NCBI GenBank assembly: GCA_900318865.1
Contig: ONMF01000005.1
Span: 62,001-126,000, forward strand
Reading direction: 5' to 3'
Source of the DNA: an uncultured Prevotellaceae bacterium
Lineage (GTDB): Bacteria > Bacteroidota > Bacteroidia > Bacteroidales > Muribaculaceae
Length of the DNA: 64,000 nt
In this document: positions 54,557-64,000 of the stretch, piece after piece
How positions within the stretch are numbered: position 1 is the stretch's first letter
Layout of the letters: each line of letters opens with the position of its first letter
Made by a program: the position numbers and the translations under genes
The notes under the pieces: model-generated
The model's database searches: none
Told to the model about the DNA's origin: nothing
The model's input: the letters and a program-made list of their open reading frames with translations, nothing else

Positions 54557-55810
54557 TTACAAACCATTCAATTCTTTGGTTTTTTCTACATCGATAGCTT
54601 CGGCGAGCACACTGATGGGATTCAACACAGGGACACCCGTCGACATCTCAATCTGCCACTTGCAGGTTTCGCAATCGGTCACCACAGCCTCCACATTGGC
54701 ATCGGCTATCGACTGGAACAAGCCCTCGCCGATGGCTTGCGACGTGCTGTAATTCTCCTTCTTGAAACCATAGGTGCCCGCGATGCCGCAGCACTGGCTT
54801 TCCAGGACCTGAAGGTCCAAGCCTGGAATGAGGCGCAGCAATTCGATGCTGTAGATGGCCCAGCCCATGCGCTGCATGTGGCAGGCCGTGTGGTAAGCCA
54901 AGCGCCGCTTATAGTCGGGGCGGAAGGCCAGTTTCACGCTTCCCTCGTCGATGAGGCGGAAAAGGAAACGGGTGGCGAGCGACAAGTGCTCGCGCACATC
55001 CTCGTTGGCAATGCCCAGCAGGTGGGCATATTCGTCGCGCATGGTGAACGTGCAGGTGCTGCTGGTGGTGAGCACCTCCTCGCCGCGCTCTATGGCACGC
55101 CGCATCGAGGCCATGTTGGTCTCGCCCTGGCTGCGGGCCTGCTTATAGAGGCCGTTGCTCATCAGCGCAACGCCGCAGCACTTCTCCTTCTCAAGCAGCC
55201 GCACGCCGTAGCCCACGGCATTCATCACTTTCACAAAATCCTTGCCCAGCTGGGGAAAGTTGTAGTTCACATAGCAGCCGTGGAAATAGCTCACATGCTT
55301 GGTAAAGGCTTCTTGCCCCGCGGCGGCATGTTTCTTGAACCACGTCTCGAACTTGGTGCCTGTGTAAGCAGGAAAGGTGCGATGCTTGTCGATGGCCAAA
55401 GCGGCATCCATCACCACCTTCACGGGCTTCAGCCCCAGCGTGAAATTGGTGATGGGCGCCACCAGTGTAGCCATGGAGCCCACAAAGTCGGTATTGGCGA
55501 GCATCACGTCGCGCAACTTGGGGCGGTGGGTGTTGTGATTCATGCGGGCCTGCTGGATGATGTCGCCTATGCGCACACCACTGGGGCAGGCCACCTCACA
55601 GCGCTTGCAATTCAGACACAGCTTCAATGTCTCCTGATAGAAATCAGGGTTCTTCAAGCGGTAGCGCTCACCGTCAGGACCGGCCTGCTTGGGGCCGGGG
55701 TAGGCGGTGTTCACTGCCGACACTGGACAATACACTGTGCAAATGGAGCATTTCAAGCATTGCTCGAAGTTATTTGCGCTGGTGTTGGTTAATTGCATTT
55801 GTTCTGCCAT
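54557..55810 (-). CDS. glpC: Anaerobic G3P dehydrogenase, iron-sulfur membrane subunit GlpC
   Basis: Passes electrons from GlpAB to menaquinone. 417 residues. Two 4Fe-4S motifs at the start (CLKCSICTVYCP and CLNCKRCEVACP), then two CCG domains (KEKCCGVAL; SQCCGIAGTYG), as in heterodisulfide-reductase-like subunits. It anchors the complex to the inner membrane. Third gene of the operon, 62 bases after glpB. Confidence 0.94.
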   Translation of the reverse strand: MAEQMQLTNTSANNFEQCLKCSICTVYCPVSAVNTAYPGPKQAGPDGERYRLKNPDFYQETLKLCLNCKRCEVACPSGVRIGDIIQQARMNHNTHRPKLRDVMLANTDFVGSMATLVAPITNFTLGLKPVKVVMDAALAIDKHRTFPAYTGTKFETWFKKHAAAGQEAFTKHVSYFHGCYVNYNFPQLGKDFVKVMNAVGYGVRLLEKEKCCGVALMSNGLYKQARSQGETNMASMRRAIERGEEVLTTSSTCTFTMRDEYAHLLGIANEDVREHLSLATRFLFRLIDEGSVKLAFRPDYKRRLAYHTACHMQRMGWAIYSIELLRLIPGLDLQVLESQCCGIAGTYGFKKENYSTSQAIGEGLFQSIADANVEAVVTDCETCKWQIEMSTGVPVLNPISVLAEAIDVEKTKELNGL

Positions 55811-55872
55811 AACCCAAAAAAATCATAAATCAAATCTTATCGTGTAAATCTTATCAATCTCATCGGTCGTCG

Positions 55873-57114
55873 TCACTTGCCCAGAATTTTGTGGGCCACC
55901 GCCAGGCCGGTGATGGCCGCCACACCGGTGCCGTCGTGATTTTTCACGGCATCGTGGCCGCTCAGCACACTGCCTGCTGCAAAAACGTTGGAAACGGGCT
56001 TGCCGTTCCTCACCACATGGAAATCGGCTGTGGTAGTCACGCCGAAGGCCATATAGGGCTGGGGCTCCAGCACCCCGTAGCGAGTCCACTCACTGCGCGG
56101 GCCGTCGGCATCCACATCCAGGTCCATCACAGGCTCGTAAACCCGCTCATAGTTGGCGACCAGTCCTTTGCTCATGAATGAGCCGGTGGCCAGAACAAAA
56201 TGGGAGGCGCGCAACGGCATGTCGCCCAGTTTCTCGGTCACCACGCTCTCCACGGCATCGCCATTGAACGAAGCGCTGGTGACAGTGTCGCCCAGCAGAT
56301 AAGTGCCGCCCAGCATCTGGAAATAATGGCGCAGCATCCCCTGCATGCGGGTGCCGGCCACACTCGGCGGCAGGGTGGCCACCAAGTGCAGTGGCGCTTT
56401 CACCTGCTGGCACAGACGCTCCAGCGACTCATCGGTCAAACCGATGACTGCAGGCAGCAGGATGGCATCCACATCGATAGCCGAGGCATTGATGGCCCGG
56501 GCCAGATGTTCGGTGGCAACGCGGGTAGACAGCAACTTGGCCAGCTGCGTGGCGCGCATCTCCGACGGCGTGTGACGGCGCTGTTCCAGCTCGTCGGTCA
56601 CCACATCGGCCACCACCACGTCAAGTCCTTGTTTCCGCAAGCCCGAAACCACAAAATCCACAGGAAAGTCGAGATAGCCCTCCACATTCACAAGCAGCAC
56701 ACGGCGCCACGGGCAAGCCTCGCCCATCGGAAGGGTGGCATAACCGTCGAGGGTGAGCCATGCGGGAAGAAGCACTCCCATGGGGCTGATGCGGAAATGG
56801 TTGGCACGGGCACTCCCGGTGGTTTTCAAGCCGGCGTCGGCCAGCAGCTTGGCTGCCTCATCGGCCAGCAGGGAAACACGCTCGGCACCCAACTTCTGAT
56901 AGGGATGCCCCGCCGGCAGCTGGGCGATGCTTTCAAGAGGATGGGCCACAGGCTGTCCGTCGACGTGACCCAGCAGTTCCAGCGACCCGCCGTTGAAGTG
57001 GAGCGAGCTTTGACCGCTGGCAACAATGGCCACACGCTGGCCGGCCTTGCACAATGCTATGCCGCACGTCAGGCCGCTCAGGCCTCCACCCATTATCACT
57101 GTGTCGTATCTCAT
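55873..57114 (-). CDS. glpB: Anaerobic G3P dehydrogenase subunit GlpB
   Basis: Flavin subunit of the anaerobic complex. 413 residues with the dinucleotide-binding start MRYDTVIMGGGLSGLTCGIA and FNGGSLELLG, and a second part resembling FAD-linked reductases (FAAGSVLSGHDAVKNHDGTG near the end). Its ATG overlaps the glpA stop by four bases (ATGA). Confidence 0.93.
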   Translation of the reverse strand: MRYDTVIMGGGLSGLTCGIALCKAGQRVAIVASGQSSLHFNGGSLELLGHVDGQPVAHPLESIAQLPAGHPYQKLGAERVSLLADEAAKLLADAGLKTTGSARANHFRISPMGVLLPAWLTLDGYATLPMGEACPWRRVLLVNVEGYLDFPVDFVVSGLRKQGLDVVVADVVTDELEQRRHTPSEMRATQLAKLLSTRVATEHLARAINASAIDVDAILLPAVIGLTDESLERLCQQVKAPLHLVATLPPSVAGTRMQGMLRHYFQMLGGTYLLGDTVTSASFNGDAVESVVTEKLGDMPLRASHFVLATGSFMSKGLVANYERVYEPVMDLDVDADGPRSEWTRYGVLEPQPYMAFGVTTTADFHVVRNGKPVSNVFAAGSVLSGHDAVKNHDGTGVAAITGLAVAHKILGK

Positions 57115-58736
57115 TGTTCACCCTCCTTTCGTGTCACGGCATGGTCGATGCCACATAAGCCTTGATAAATCGTGGCGGTGAGCTGGGCCTCGCACAGGGT
57201 GCTGCCCCAGGCCACAGGCTTCACGCCTTTCCATCGCTCATCCAGGAAACCCGCCAACTGCTGCTTGGCCCGTTCAGGATCGCCCTCATAACGGCCGAGC
57301 AACGATGCGGCACGGCAAGCACACAACTTGCCCTGGCAGGTACCCATGCCCACGCGGGTGCGGCGGCGCAGGTTCACCAGGTTGTGAACATGCAGTTTCT
57401 CCACCGCATAGCGCACCTCGGCCACACTCACGCCCTCACATTCGCACACGAGTGCACGCTCCGAAGGCTGGTCGGCCTTGATTTCATCGGCCAGAACGCC
57501 ATGGCGGCCTTCGGCGGCAAGCTGGGCAAAACTTATTGTTTTCTCGGGATTTTTCTCTTGTTTCGGTTCCGAACCCGGCAGCGGTGTCTGGGCAGTGGTG
57601 CAGGCTACATCGCGGCCAAGTTTGCGGCATGCCAGGTTGGTCACTTCCTCGGCCATCAGGCGATAGGTCATCATCTTGCCACCGGTAATGGAGACAAAAC
57701 CGCTCACGCCGTCGCGGCTCTCGTGGTCCAGGCACACAATGCCGCGGCTGATGCTGCGCCCGCTGGGGTCGCTGTCGGAGGCCACCAGTGGCCTCACGCC
57801 GGCATAAGCTCTCAGAATACGCGTGGTGGCCAGCGCCGGGGCCAGTTTCTCGCCCTCGGAGAGCAGCACTTGCACTTCTTCGTCGGTGACACGCATGTCG
57901 TCGACGGTTTCCACCGGCACACGGTCGCTGGTGGTACCAATCACGCACACGGCATCGTCGGGAACCAGAATATCGGCGTTAGCCGGCTTGCGGCAGCGGT
58001 TAACCACCATGTTGTTCACTCGATGGCCGAAAATCAGCAACGCTCCCTTGGCGGGGAACATATTGATTTTGATGCCGGCCATGGCAGCTATGCGCTGCCC
58101 CCAGATGCCGGCGGCATTGATGGTGATGTGGCCGCGCACCTCGGCACGCTCGCCAGTGAACTTGTTCAGCAGTTTCACTCCTTCCACACGGCTTTGATTG
58201 ATAATCAAGCCCTCCACCTCATGGTAAGTGAGGCAGTGTGCGCCGTGCAGGCGCGCATCGTACACGTTGGCCATCGTCAGGCGGAATGGGTCGATTGAGG
58301 CATCGGGAACACGCACGGCGCCTATCAGCGCGGGATTCACGGCGGGCTCTATCCGGCGGGCCTCGGCCGGGTCAAGCACATCGGCTCTGATGCCGGCCTT
58401 GTGGCAAGCCTCGACGAAAGTGGCTTGATAGGCCAAGTCGTCTTCGGGAAGGGTGATGAACAAGCCATCGGTCTCTTCCACACAGTGACGCGCGATGCGC
58501 CGCAAAATCATATTTTCCTCTATGCACTCCGTAGCGCTCTCGCCGTCGGTCACGGCATAGCGCGCACCGCTATGGAGCAAGCCGTGATTGCGTCCGGTGG
58601 CACCATTGGTGAAGTCGTTGCGCTCCACCAAAAGGACTTTAAGCCCCCGCAGCGCGCAATCACGCGCCGTACCGGCCCCCGTGGCTCCACCGCCTATCAC
58701 AATCACATCGTAGTGAGTGCTGTATATTTTGTTCAT
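57111..58736 (-). CDS. glpA: Anaerobic G3P dehydrogenase, catalytic subunit GlpA
   Basis: Oxidises G3P to dihydroxyacetone phosphate. 541 residues: FAD motif VIGGGATGAGTARDCALRG, then ATGRNHGLLHSGARYAVTD almost as in E. coli GlpA, and a C-terminal BFD-like [2Fe-2S] domain with CECEG and GMGTCQGKLCACR. First gene of the operon; a clear promoter lies about 100 bases upstream. Confidence 0.96.
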   Translation of the reverse strand: MNKIYSTHYDVIVIGGGATGAGTARDCALRGLKVLLVERNDFTNGATGRNHGLLHSGARYAVTDGESATECIEENMILRRIARHCVEETDGLFITLPEDDLAYQATFVEACHKAGIRADVLDPAEARRIEPAVNPALIGAVRVPDASIDPFRLTMANVYDARLHGAHCLTYHEVEGLIINQSRVEGVKLLNKFTGERAEVRGHITINAAGIWGQRIAAMAGIKINMFPAKGALLIFGHRVNNMVVNRCRKPANADILVPDDAVCVIGTTSDRVPVETVDDMRVTDEEVQVLLSEGEKLAPALATTRILRAYAGVRPLVASDSDPSGRSISRGIVCLDHESRDGVSGFVSITGGKMMTYRLMAEEVTNLACRKLGRDVACTTAQTPLPGSEPKQEKNPEKTISFAQLAAEGRHGVLADEIKADQPSERALVCECEGVSVAEVRYAVEKLHVHNLVNLRRRTRVGMGTCQGKLCACRAASLLGRYEGDPERAKQQLAGFLDERWKGVKPVAWGSTLCEAQLTATIYQGLCGIDHAVTRKEGEQ

Positions 58737-58795
58737 TACCTTTTTATTATTTAAGGCGTTCGGTTTTCATCTGGTACGATTGAGTTAAATAGCTC

Positions 58796-58872
58796 TTTCG
58801 TTTCAACATAAAGAAACAACATGCATCATTAGTTTCGATGCAAAAGTATACACTATATTTGTTTTACGCAAA
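58796..58872 (-). promoter_or_regulatory. Promoter and candidate operator of the G3P operon
   Basis: TTTG (58872-58869), 20 bases, TACTTTTG (58848-58841). Just downstream of the start point lies GTTTC-N8-GAAAC (inverted repeat at about 58800-58817), and GTTTCGATG next to the -7 box. These could be sites for the divergent DeoR-type regulator. The rest of the 58737-59260 gap shows nothing beyond the two divergent promoters; a 77-codon frame at 58936 has no support. Confidence 0.6.
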
Positions 58873-59215
58873 TTTTTTAATGACTTTTTTCATCGCAGTC
58901 CGAGAAATAACCTTTAACCATTTGATTTTTAAACCTTGAAATTCCCTAACAGATTTCCACAACCCACCGCGGCAATCATTACGCATCACCCTCGCGCAGA
59001 TTTCATTTCGCAACCGTCCGACTTTCGTTTGTCCCCACATTCAACCATGGCGTCTCATTCCGCCCCACCCCATTTCCAATATCGGCTGCAGCTTACTTAT
59101 CCACAACGATTCTCAGCCGCTTGTCAGCGATTTGGCATCACGAGGCCAGATCATTTCCATCAACGATAAAACAAAACTTTTTGGCCCCAGAATTTTATAC
59201 TCCGAAACTTTTCAT

Positions 59216-59223
59216 TACTTTTG
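59216..59223 (+). promoter_or_regulatory. -7 box of the regulator gene
   Basis: TACTTTTG, 37 bases before ATG 59261. A CGAAAC word lies just upstream (about 59203), similar to that in the glpA promoter. Confidence 0.5.
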
Positions 59224-59260
59224 TATCGATTTATATGCCATCAACTAAAAACACAAAACC

Positions 59261-60025
59261 ATGACCAAAGAATCGCGGCACAACACCATCATGGAACTGC
59301 TCATGAAGCATGGCTCCATCCAGGTTTCCGACTTGGTGAACCTGCTCAATGTGTCGTCTGTCACAATCCGCAAAGACCTCACCGAGCTCGAAAAGCAGGA
59401 CAAGCTCTATCGCAGCCACGGAAAAGCCATCCTCATCAATCCCTACATCAACAACCGGGCCGTGAGCGAGAAAGAGAAACTCGCCACCGAGGAAAAACGG
59501 GCCATCGGGCGCGTGGCGGCACAGCTCATCAACACCGACGACTCCATCATCATCGCGTCGGGGAGCACCGTGCACGCCCTGGCCAGGAGCATCGTGCCTC
59601 TGCACCGGCTCACCGTGGTGAGCGCGTCGCTGCCGGTGAGCGAAATCCTGAGCCAAAATGAGTCGGTCGACATCATCCAGCTCGGAGGCATGCTCAGGCA
59701 CAGCAGCCTCTCGGTGGTGGGCCAATACAGCAAGTCGATTCTGGAAGACTGCTCGTTCAGCAAGCTTTACATGGGCGTGGACGGCATCGACTTCGAATAT
59801 GGCATCACCACAACCGACCTCAGAGAAGCCGAGCTCAACCAGAAGATGATGCAGGCGGCGCAAAAAACCATCGTGCTGGCCGACAGCAGCAAATTCGGGC
59901 GACGCGGATTCGCCAAAATTGCCAACATGGAGGACGTGGACATCATCATCACCGACGCCGGCGTGTCGCCCAAGGACATCATGGCCCTCGAGGAACGGGG
60001 CATCGACCTCATCATAGCCAAGTAA
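59261..60025 (+). CDS. glpR: DeoR/GlpR-family transcription regulator
   Basis: 254 residues. DeoR helix-turn-helix at about 5-55 (TIMELLMKHGSIQVSDLVNLL, NVSSVTIRKDLTELE), then the sugar-phosphate-isomerase-like sensor domain with IASGSTVHALAR, LGGMLR, and the phosphate-binding GVDGIDFEYGITT. It is divergent from the G3P operon, so G3P or a related phosphate is the likely inducer. The name glpR rests on this context. Confidence 0.87.
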   Translation: MTKESRHNTIMELLMKHGSIQVSDLVNLLNVSSVTIRKDLTELEKQDKLYRSHGKAILINPYINNRAVSEKEKLATEEKRAIGRVAAQLINTDDSIIIASGSTVHALARSIVPLHRLTVVSASLPVSEILSQNESVDIIQLGGMLRHSSLSVVGQYSKSILEDCSFSKLYMGVDGIDFEYGITTTDLREAELNQKMMQAAQKTIVLADSSKFGRRGFAKIANMEDVDIIITDAGVSPKDIMALEERGIDLIIAK

Positions 60026-60031
60026 AGCGCC

Positions 60032-61297
60032 ATGAATCCTTTCGGTCCCAATTCACTCATCATCTTTTCAAAACTATTTTCCCGGCATGGCTCGGCCAAC
60101 CTGGCCATCGTCAGTTTAAAAATTATCGCCGTACTGCTTGCAACCTATTTTTTAGGCTATTTTTGGTATCAATCTATTATCATCCACCAGTACGACACGC
60201 ACATTAAGCCCGAGCCTCTGTCCACCTGCACTCTGTCAAAAAGTGGCTACGACATTGAGGTGGCACGCGATTTTTCCCGATTTCATATCTTCCCTCCCAA
60301 ACGCCACAAGTACATCCGCCCACGGGTTGACCAGTGGGGCGACACCATCGGAAGGCAGCCTGGCCTGTGGCTGAGCCGACACGACACGCTGATGAGCACC
60401 ACCGCCGACGAGGTGGGCCGCTATCGCCCATTTACCCGACCGGACAAACCCATTCAATTTGATAAGTTGCAGCGCAAAGCCGATTCTCTGTATCACGACC
60501 CCTTGATGGCAGGCGGAATCAACATCAGTGACTACAACTCGCTTTTACACACCGAAATAACGATGAGTAATCGTCCGGCTTATGTTCTCAACGCTTACCG
60601 AGTTTACAAAAAGGGGCAAATAAACCATTTCCATTTCGACCCGGCAATACCCTCCGACACCATAACAACCACCACCCAACACGACGACGGGCACACATCT
60701 ACCACCATCACATTCCAGAAGCCCAGAAACGCAGTAGTCACATTCGCCGAAGGCAACATCAATCCCGACACCATCACGTTATCGTGGAACCAATTGTGTG
60801 CCTTCACCGACACCATAGGCAACTACGAATGTGGCACAGCCTTCATGTCGACGATGGACGCCTTGTCGTTTTTCACCTTAGGTGACTTGTCACAAATCAC
60901 TGAACGATTCCACTTTGAGGGCGACAAACTGAACCGTCTTCTTTTCTATTACGGGTCGGTGCTGAAGATTGACCATGCCACCATAGAGCCCGACACAATC
61001 ATTGAGGGGGGATTTTGCTATAACAACGCTGCAAAATTGCGCCTGATACGCGACCGGGGGCTTACGGTGCACGTATCATTTCCACAAATGGAGAATGCCC
61101 AAAATGCACGCCAGTTCTTGCTCACCACCCTACTCACAGCATTGCTCACCTATTTAGCAAGTTTGATATTTAAACTGCTTAAGATTTTGCACCGTTTTTG
61201 GTTCAAAAGTCGAAAGCGTGCCATCTACATCTTCTTGGGAGTCGTCATCACAGGCCTTGTCCTGGCCATCACGCTCACACAGTGTGGTGTGACGTGA
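60032..61297 (+). CDS. Unknown membrane protein co-transcribed with the regulator
   Basis: 421 residues with a helix near the N-terminus (IVSLKIIAVLLATYFLGYFW, about 26-45), a large polar middle (about 50-340), and two helices close to the C-terminus (about 350-372 and 395-415). No family recognised. The middle is rich in Thr/Asp/His and lacks clear repeats. Only six bases follow the regulator stop, so one mRNA is likely. More AT-rich than the housekeeping genes nearby. Function not assignable. Confidence 0.65.
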   Translation: MNPFGPNSLIIFSKLFSRHGSANLAIVSLKIIAVLLATYFLGYFWYQSIIIHQYDTHIKPEPLSTCTLSKSGYDIEVARDFSRFHIFPPKRHKYIRPRVDQWGDTIGRQPGLWLSRHDTLMSTTADEVGRYRPFTRPDKPIQFDKLQRKADSLYHDPLMAGGINISDYNSLLHTEITMSNRPAYVLNAYRVYKKGQINHFHFDPAIPSDTITTTTQHDDGHTSTTITFQKPRNAVVTFAEGNINPDTITLSWNQLCAFTDTIGNYECGTAFMSTMDALSFFTLGDLSQITERFHFEGDKLNRLLFYYGSVLKIDHATIEPDTIIEGGFCYNNAAKLRLIRDRGLTVHVSFPQMENAQNARQFLLTTLLTALLTYLASLIFKLLKILHRFWFKSRKRAIYIFLGVVITGLVLAITLTQCGVT

Positions 61298-63094
<1,797 letters not shown>

Positions 63095-63111
63095 GCAAGC
63101 GGCGGCCATAG

Positions 63112-63150
63112 CGGTCCGGAGCGCATCAAAACAGCGTTCCGGACCGTTTT
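63112..63150 (+). terminator. Terminator of pyrG
   Basis: CGGTCCGGA (63112-63120) pairs with TCCGGACCG (63138-63146), then TTTTGTT. Confidence 0.85.
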
Positions 63151-63232
63151 GTTACCTGTCAACCGGCCTTAAGGCAAAGCCACTTCGCGCTGGCAAACAG
63201 GGCTCACCACATGCCGGTCACTGATTTGCATG

Positions 63233-63287
63233 GCACAATATTTGGCTTTTCGCTCGTTTTTCAGTAACTTTGCACGGCATATTGTGC
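63233..63287 (+). promoter_or_regulatory. yidC: Promoter of yidC framed by an inverted repeat
   Basis: TTTG (63241-63244), 20 bases, TAACTTTG (63265-63272). GCACAATA (63233-63240) and TATTGTGC (63280-63287) bracket it. The TTTGGCTTTTCGCTCG start recalls the right arm of the pyrG promoter unit. Confidence 0.65.
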
Positions 63288-63323
63288 ACAAAAATTTTCG
63301 AAAAAAAGGACAATACATAAAAA

Positions 63324-64000
63324 ATGGACAAAAATTCGATTACAGGAATGCTGCTGATGTGTGCGGTGATTTTCGGCTTCATGTGGCTGAACAAACCCTC
63401 CGAGGCCCAGCTGGCCGAGCAGCGACGCATTCAGGACTCCATCGCTCAGGTCGAGGCACAAGCCCAGAAGCTCGATGCCACACAGGGCGATGTGGACACA
63501 CTCACCACCACCGAGGTGGCGCAGCTGAGAGAAATCATGGCGGCCATGCCCGCCGAGTCGCAAAAGATTGAGAACGACGAGGTGAAGCTGGCTTTGACCG
63601 GCGGGCAGCTCACAGGCACCATCGTGGCCGGCGACACCACAGTGAGCATCGATGAGGTGACGGCTACCACCAGTGCCAATCCCAAGGCTCACAACCTGGC
63701 CGTGGCGGCTGTGAAGCGTGCCATGGATGTCTATGCCAAGAACGGCTCGTTTGCCGGCGCGCTCAGTGGCACCGAGCAAATCATCAAGCTCGAAAACGAC
63801 TCGCTGGCCATCGAACTGAGCACCAAGGGCGGCATCATCAGTCGCGCCGCGCTCAAGGGCTACAAGGCCTACAACGCCCCGCAGGTCGAGGTGTTCTCTC
63901 CGGGCGAGAATATGTACGGGTTCACGCTGAGCAACAACTCGCAGCGATTCGACACCCGCAATTTCTTCTTCACCCCGCGCCAGCTCAACGACAGCACCGT
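63324..64000 (+). CDS. yidC: Membrane protein insertase YidC, N-terminal part (cut by window edge)
   Basis: Inserts proteins into the inner membrane. The start MDKNSITGMLLMCAVIFGFMW is the typical first helix. It is followed by a Gln/Ala-rich coiled linker (about 24-60) and the start of the periplasmic domain (LTGGQLTGTIV; IKLENDSLAIELSTKGGIIS, with VFSPGENMYGFTLSNN later). The insertase core lies beyond the window edge. pyrG-yidC adjacency is, as far as I recall, usual in Bacteroidetes. Two hundred twenty-five codons are visible. Confidence 0.94.
   Translation, partial: MDKNSITGMLLMCAVIFGFMWLNKPSEAQLAEQRRIQDSIAQVEAQAQKLDATQGDVDTLTTTEVAQLREIMAAMPAESQKIENDEVKLALTGGQLTGTIVAGDTTVSIDEVTATTSANPKAHNLAVAAVKRAMDVYAKNGSFAGALSGTEQIIKLENDSLAIELSTKGGIISRAALKGYKAYNAPQVEVFSPGENMYGFTLSNNSQRFDTRNFFFTPRQLNDST

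Noticed and set aside
58936..59169. 77-codon plus-strand frame upstream of the regulator
   Set aside because: No ribosome site or promoter fit, His/Pro-rich composition, and it lies in the divergent promoter gap.

Overview
The window looks like chromosomal DNA of a gut-type Bacteroidales (Muribaculaceae- or Prevotellaceae-like), fairly GC-rich. Reasons: promoters of the Bacteroidetes form TTTG/TTG-N18-22-TAnnTTTG; cydAB with its DUF4492 partner; a hybrid two-component system (TPR, kinase, receiver, AraC); an Oar-like TonB receptor; choice-of-anchor J, FN3 and C-terminal sorting-like domains on secreted proteins; and dockerin-ended M6 peptidases. No tRNA, rRNA, CRISPR array, complete insertion sequence or restriction system was seen.

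Layout. 1-9.1 kb: start of a Zn/Cd P-type ATPase, a secreted unknown, recX facing comF, a comF-SRPBCC-pyrE operon, a lipoprotein, a patatin lipase and the DUF4492-cydA-cydB operon. 9.1-19.6 kb is the accessory part. It holds an isolated two-gene phage-like module (terminase large subunit plus a structural-protein-like gene), two large secreted choice-of-anchor J paralogs, three clusters of CTCCCCTAACTTAGGGGAG palindromic repeats, a broken signal-peptide gene stub and a candidate free-standing small RNA. 19.6-41.6 kb: a TMEM43-like membrane protein, a paralog of the first secreted unknown, the hybrid sensor, a housekeeping run (rluA, dnaJ, grpE, ispE, cls) led by a tiny secreted protein, two tandem M6 peptidases, recA, and a set made of a GT-C-like protein, a CapA-like protein and a phosphodiesterase. 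41.7-47.6 kb: TonB receptor, divergent GtrB-like glycosyltransferase, ruvC and an integrase remnant.

47.6-61.3 kb: a glycerol-3-phosphate (G3P) locus. One transcript appears to run from a clear promoter at 58.85 kb through glpA-glpB-glpC, two GlpT-type antiporters, a HAD-IIA phosphatase, an OprO/P-type porin and a secreted propeller-like protein to a strong terminator at 48.3 kb. A DeoR/GlpR-type regulator is divergent and sits in an operon with an unknown membrane protein. No glpK or glpF is present, so the locus fits uptake and oxidation of ready-made G3P rather than glycerol. 61.3-64 kb: pyrG behind two tandem hairpin-promoter units with paired base changes, then the start of yidC.

Most interesting: the covarying promoter hairpins before pyrG, the candidate sRNA at 13.66 kb, the long inverted repeat on the recA promoter, the lone terminase module among repeats, and the extended G3P operon.
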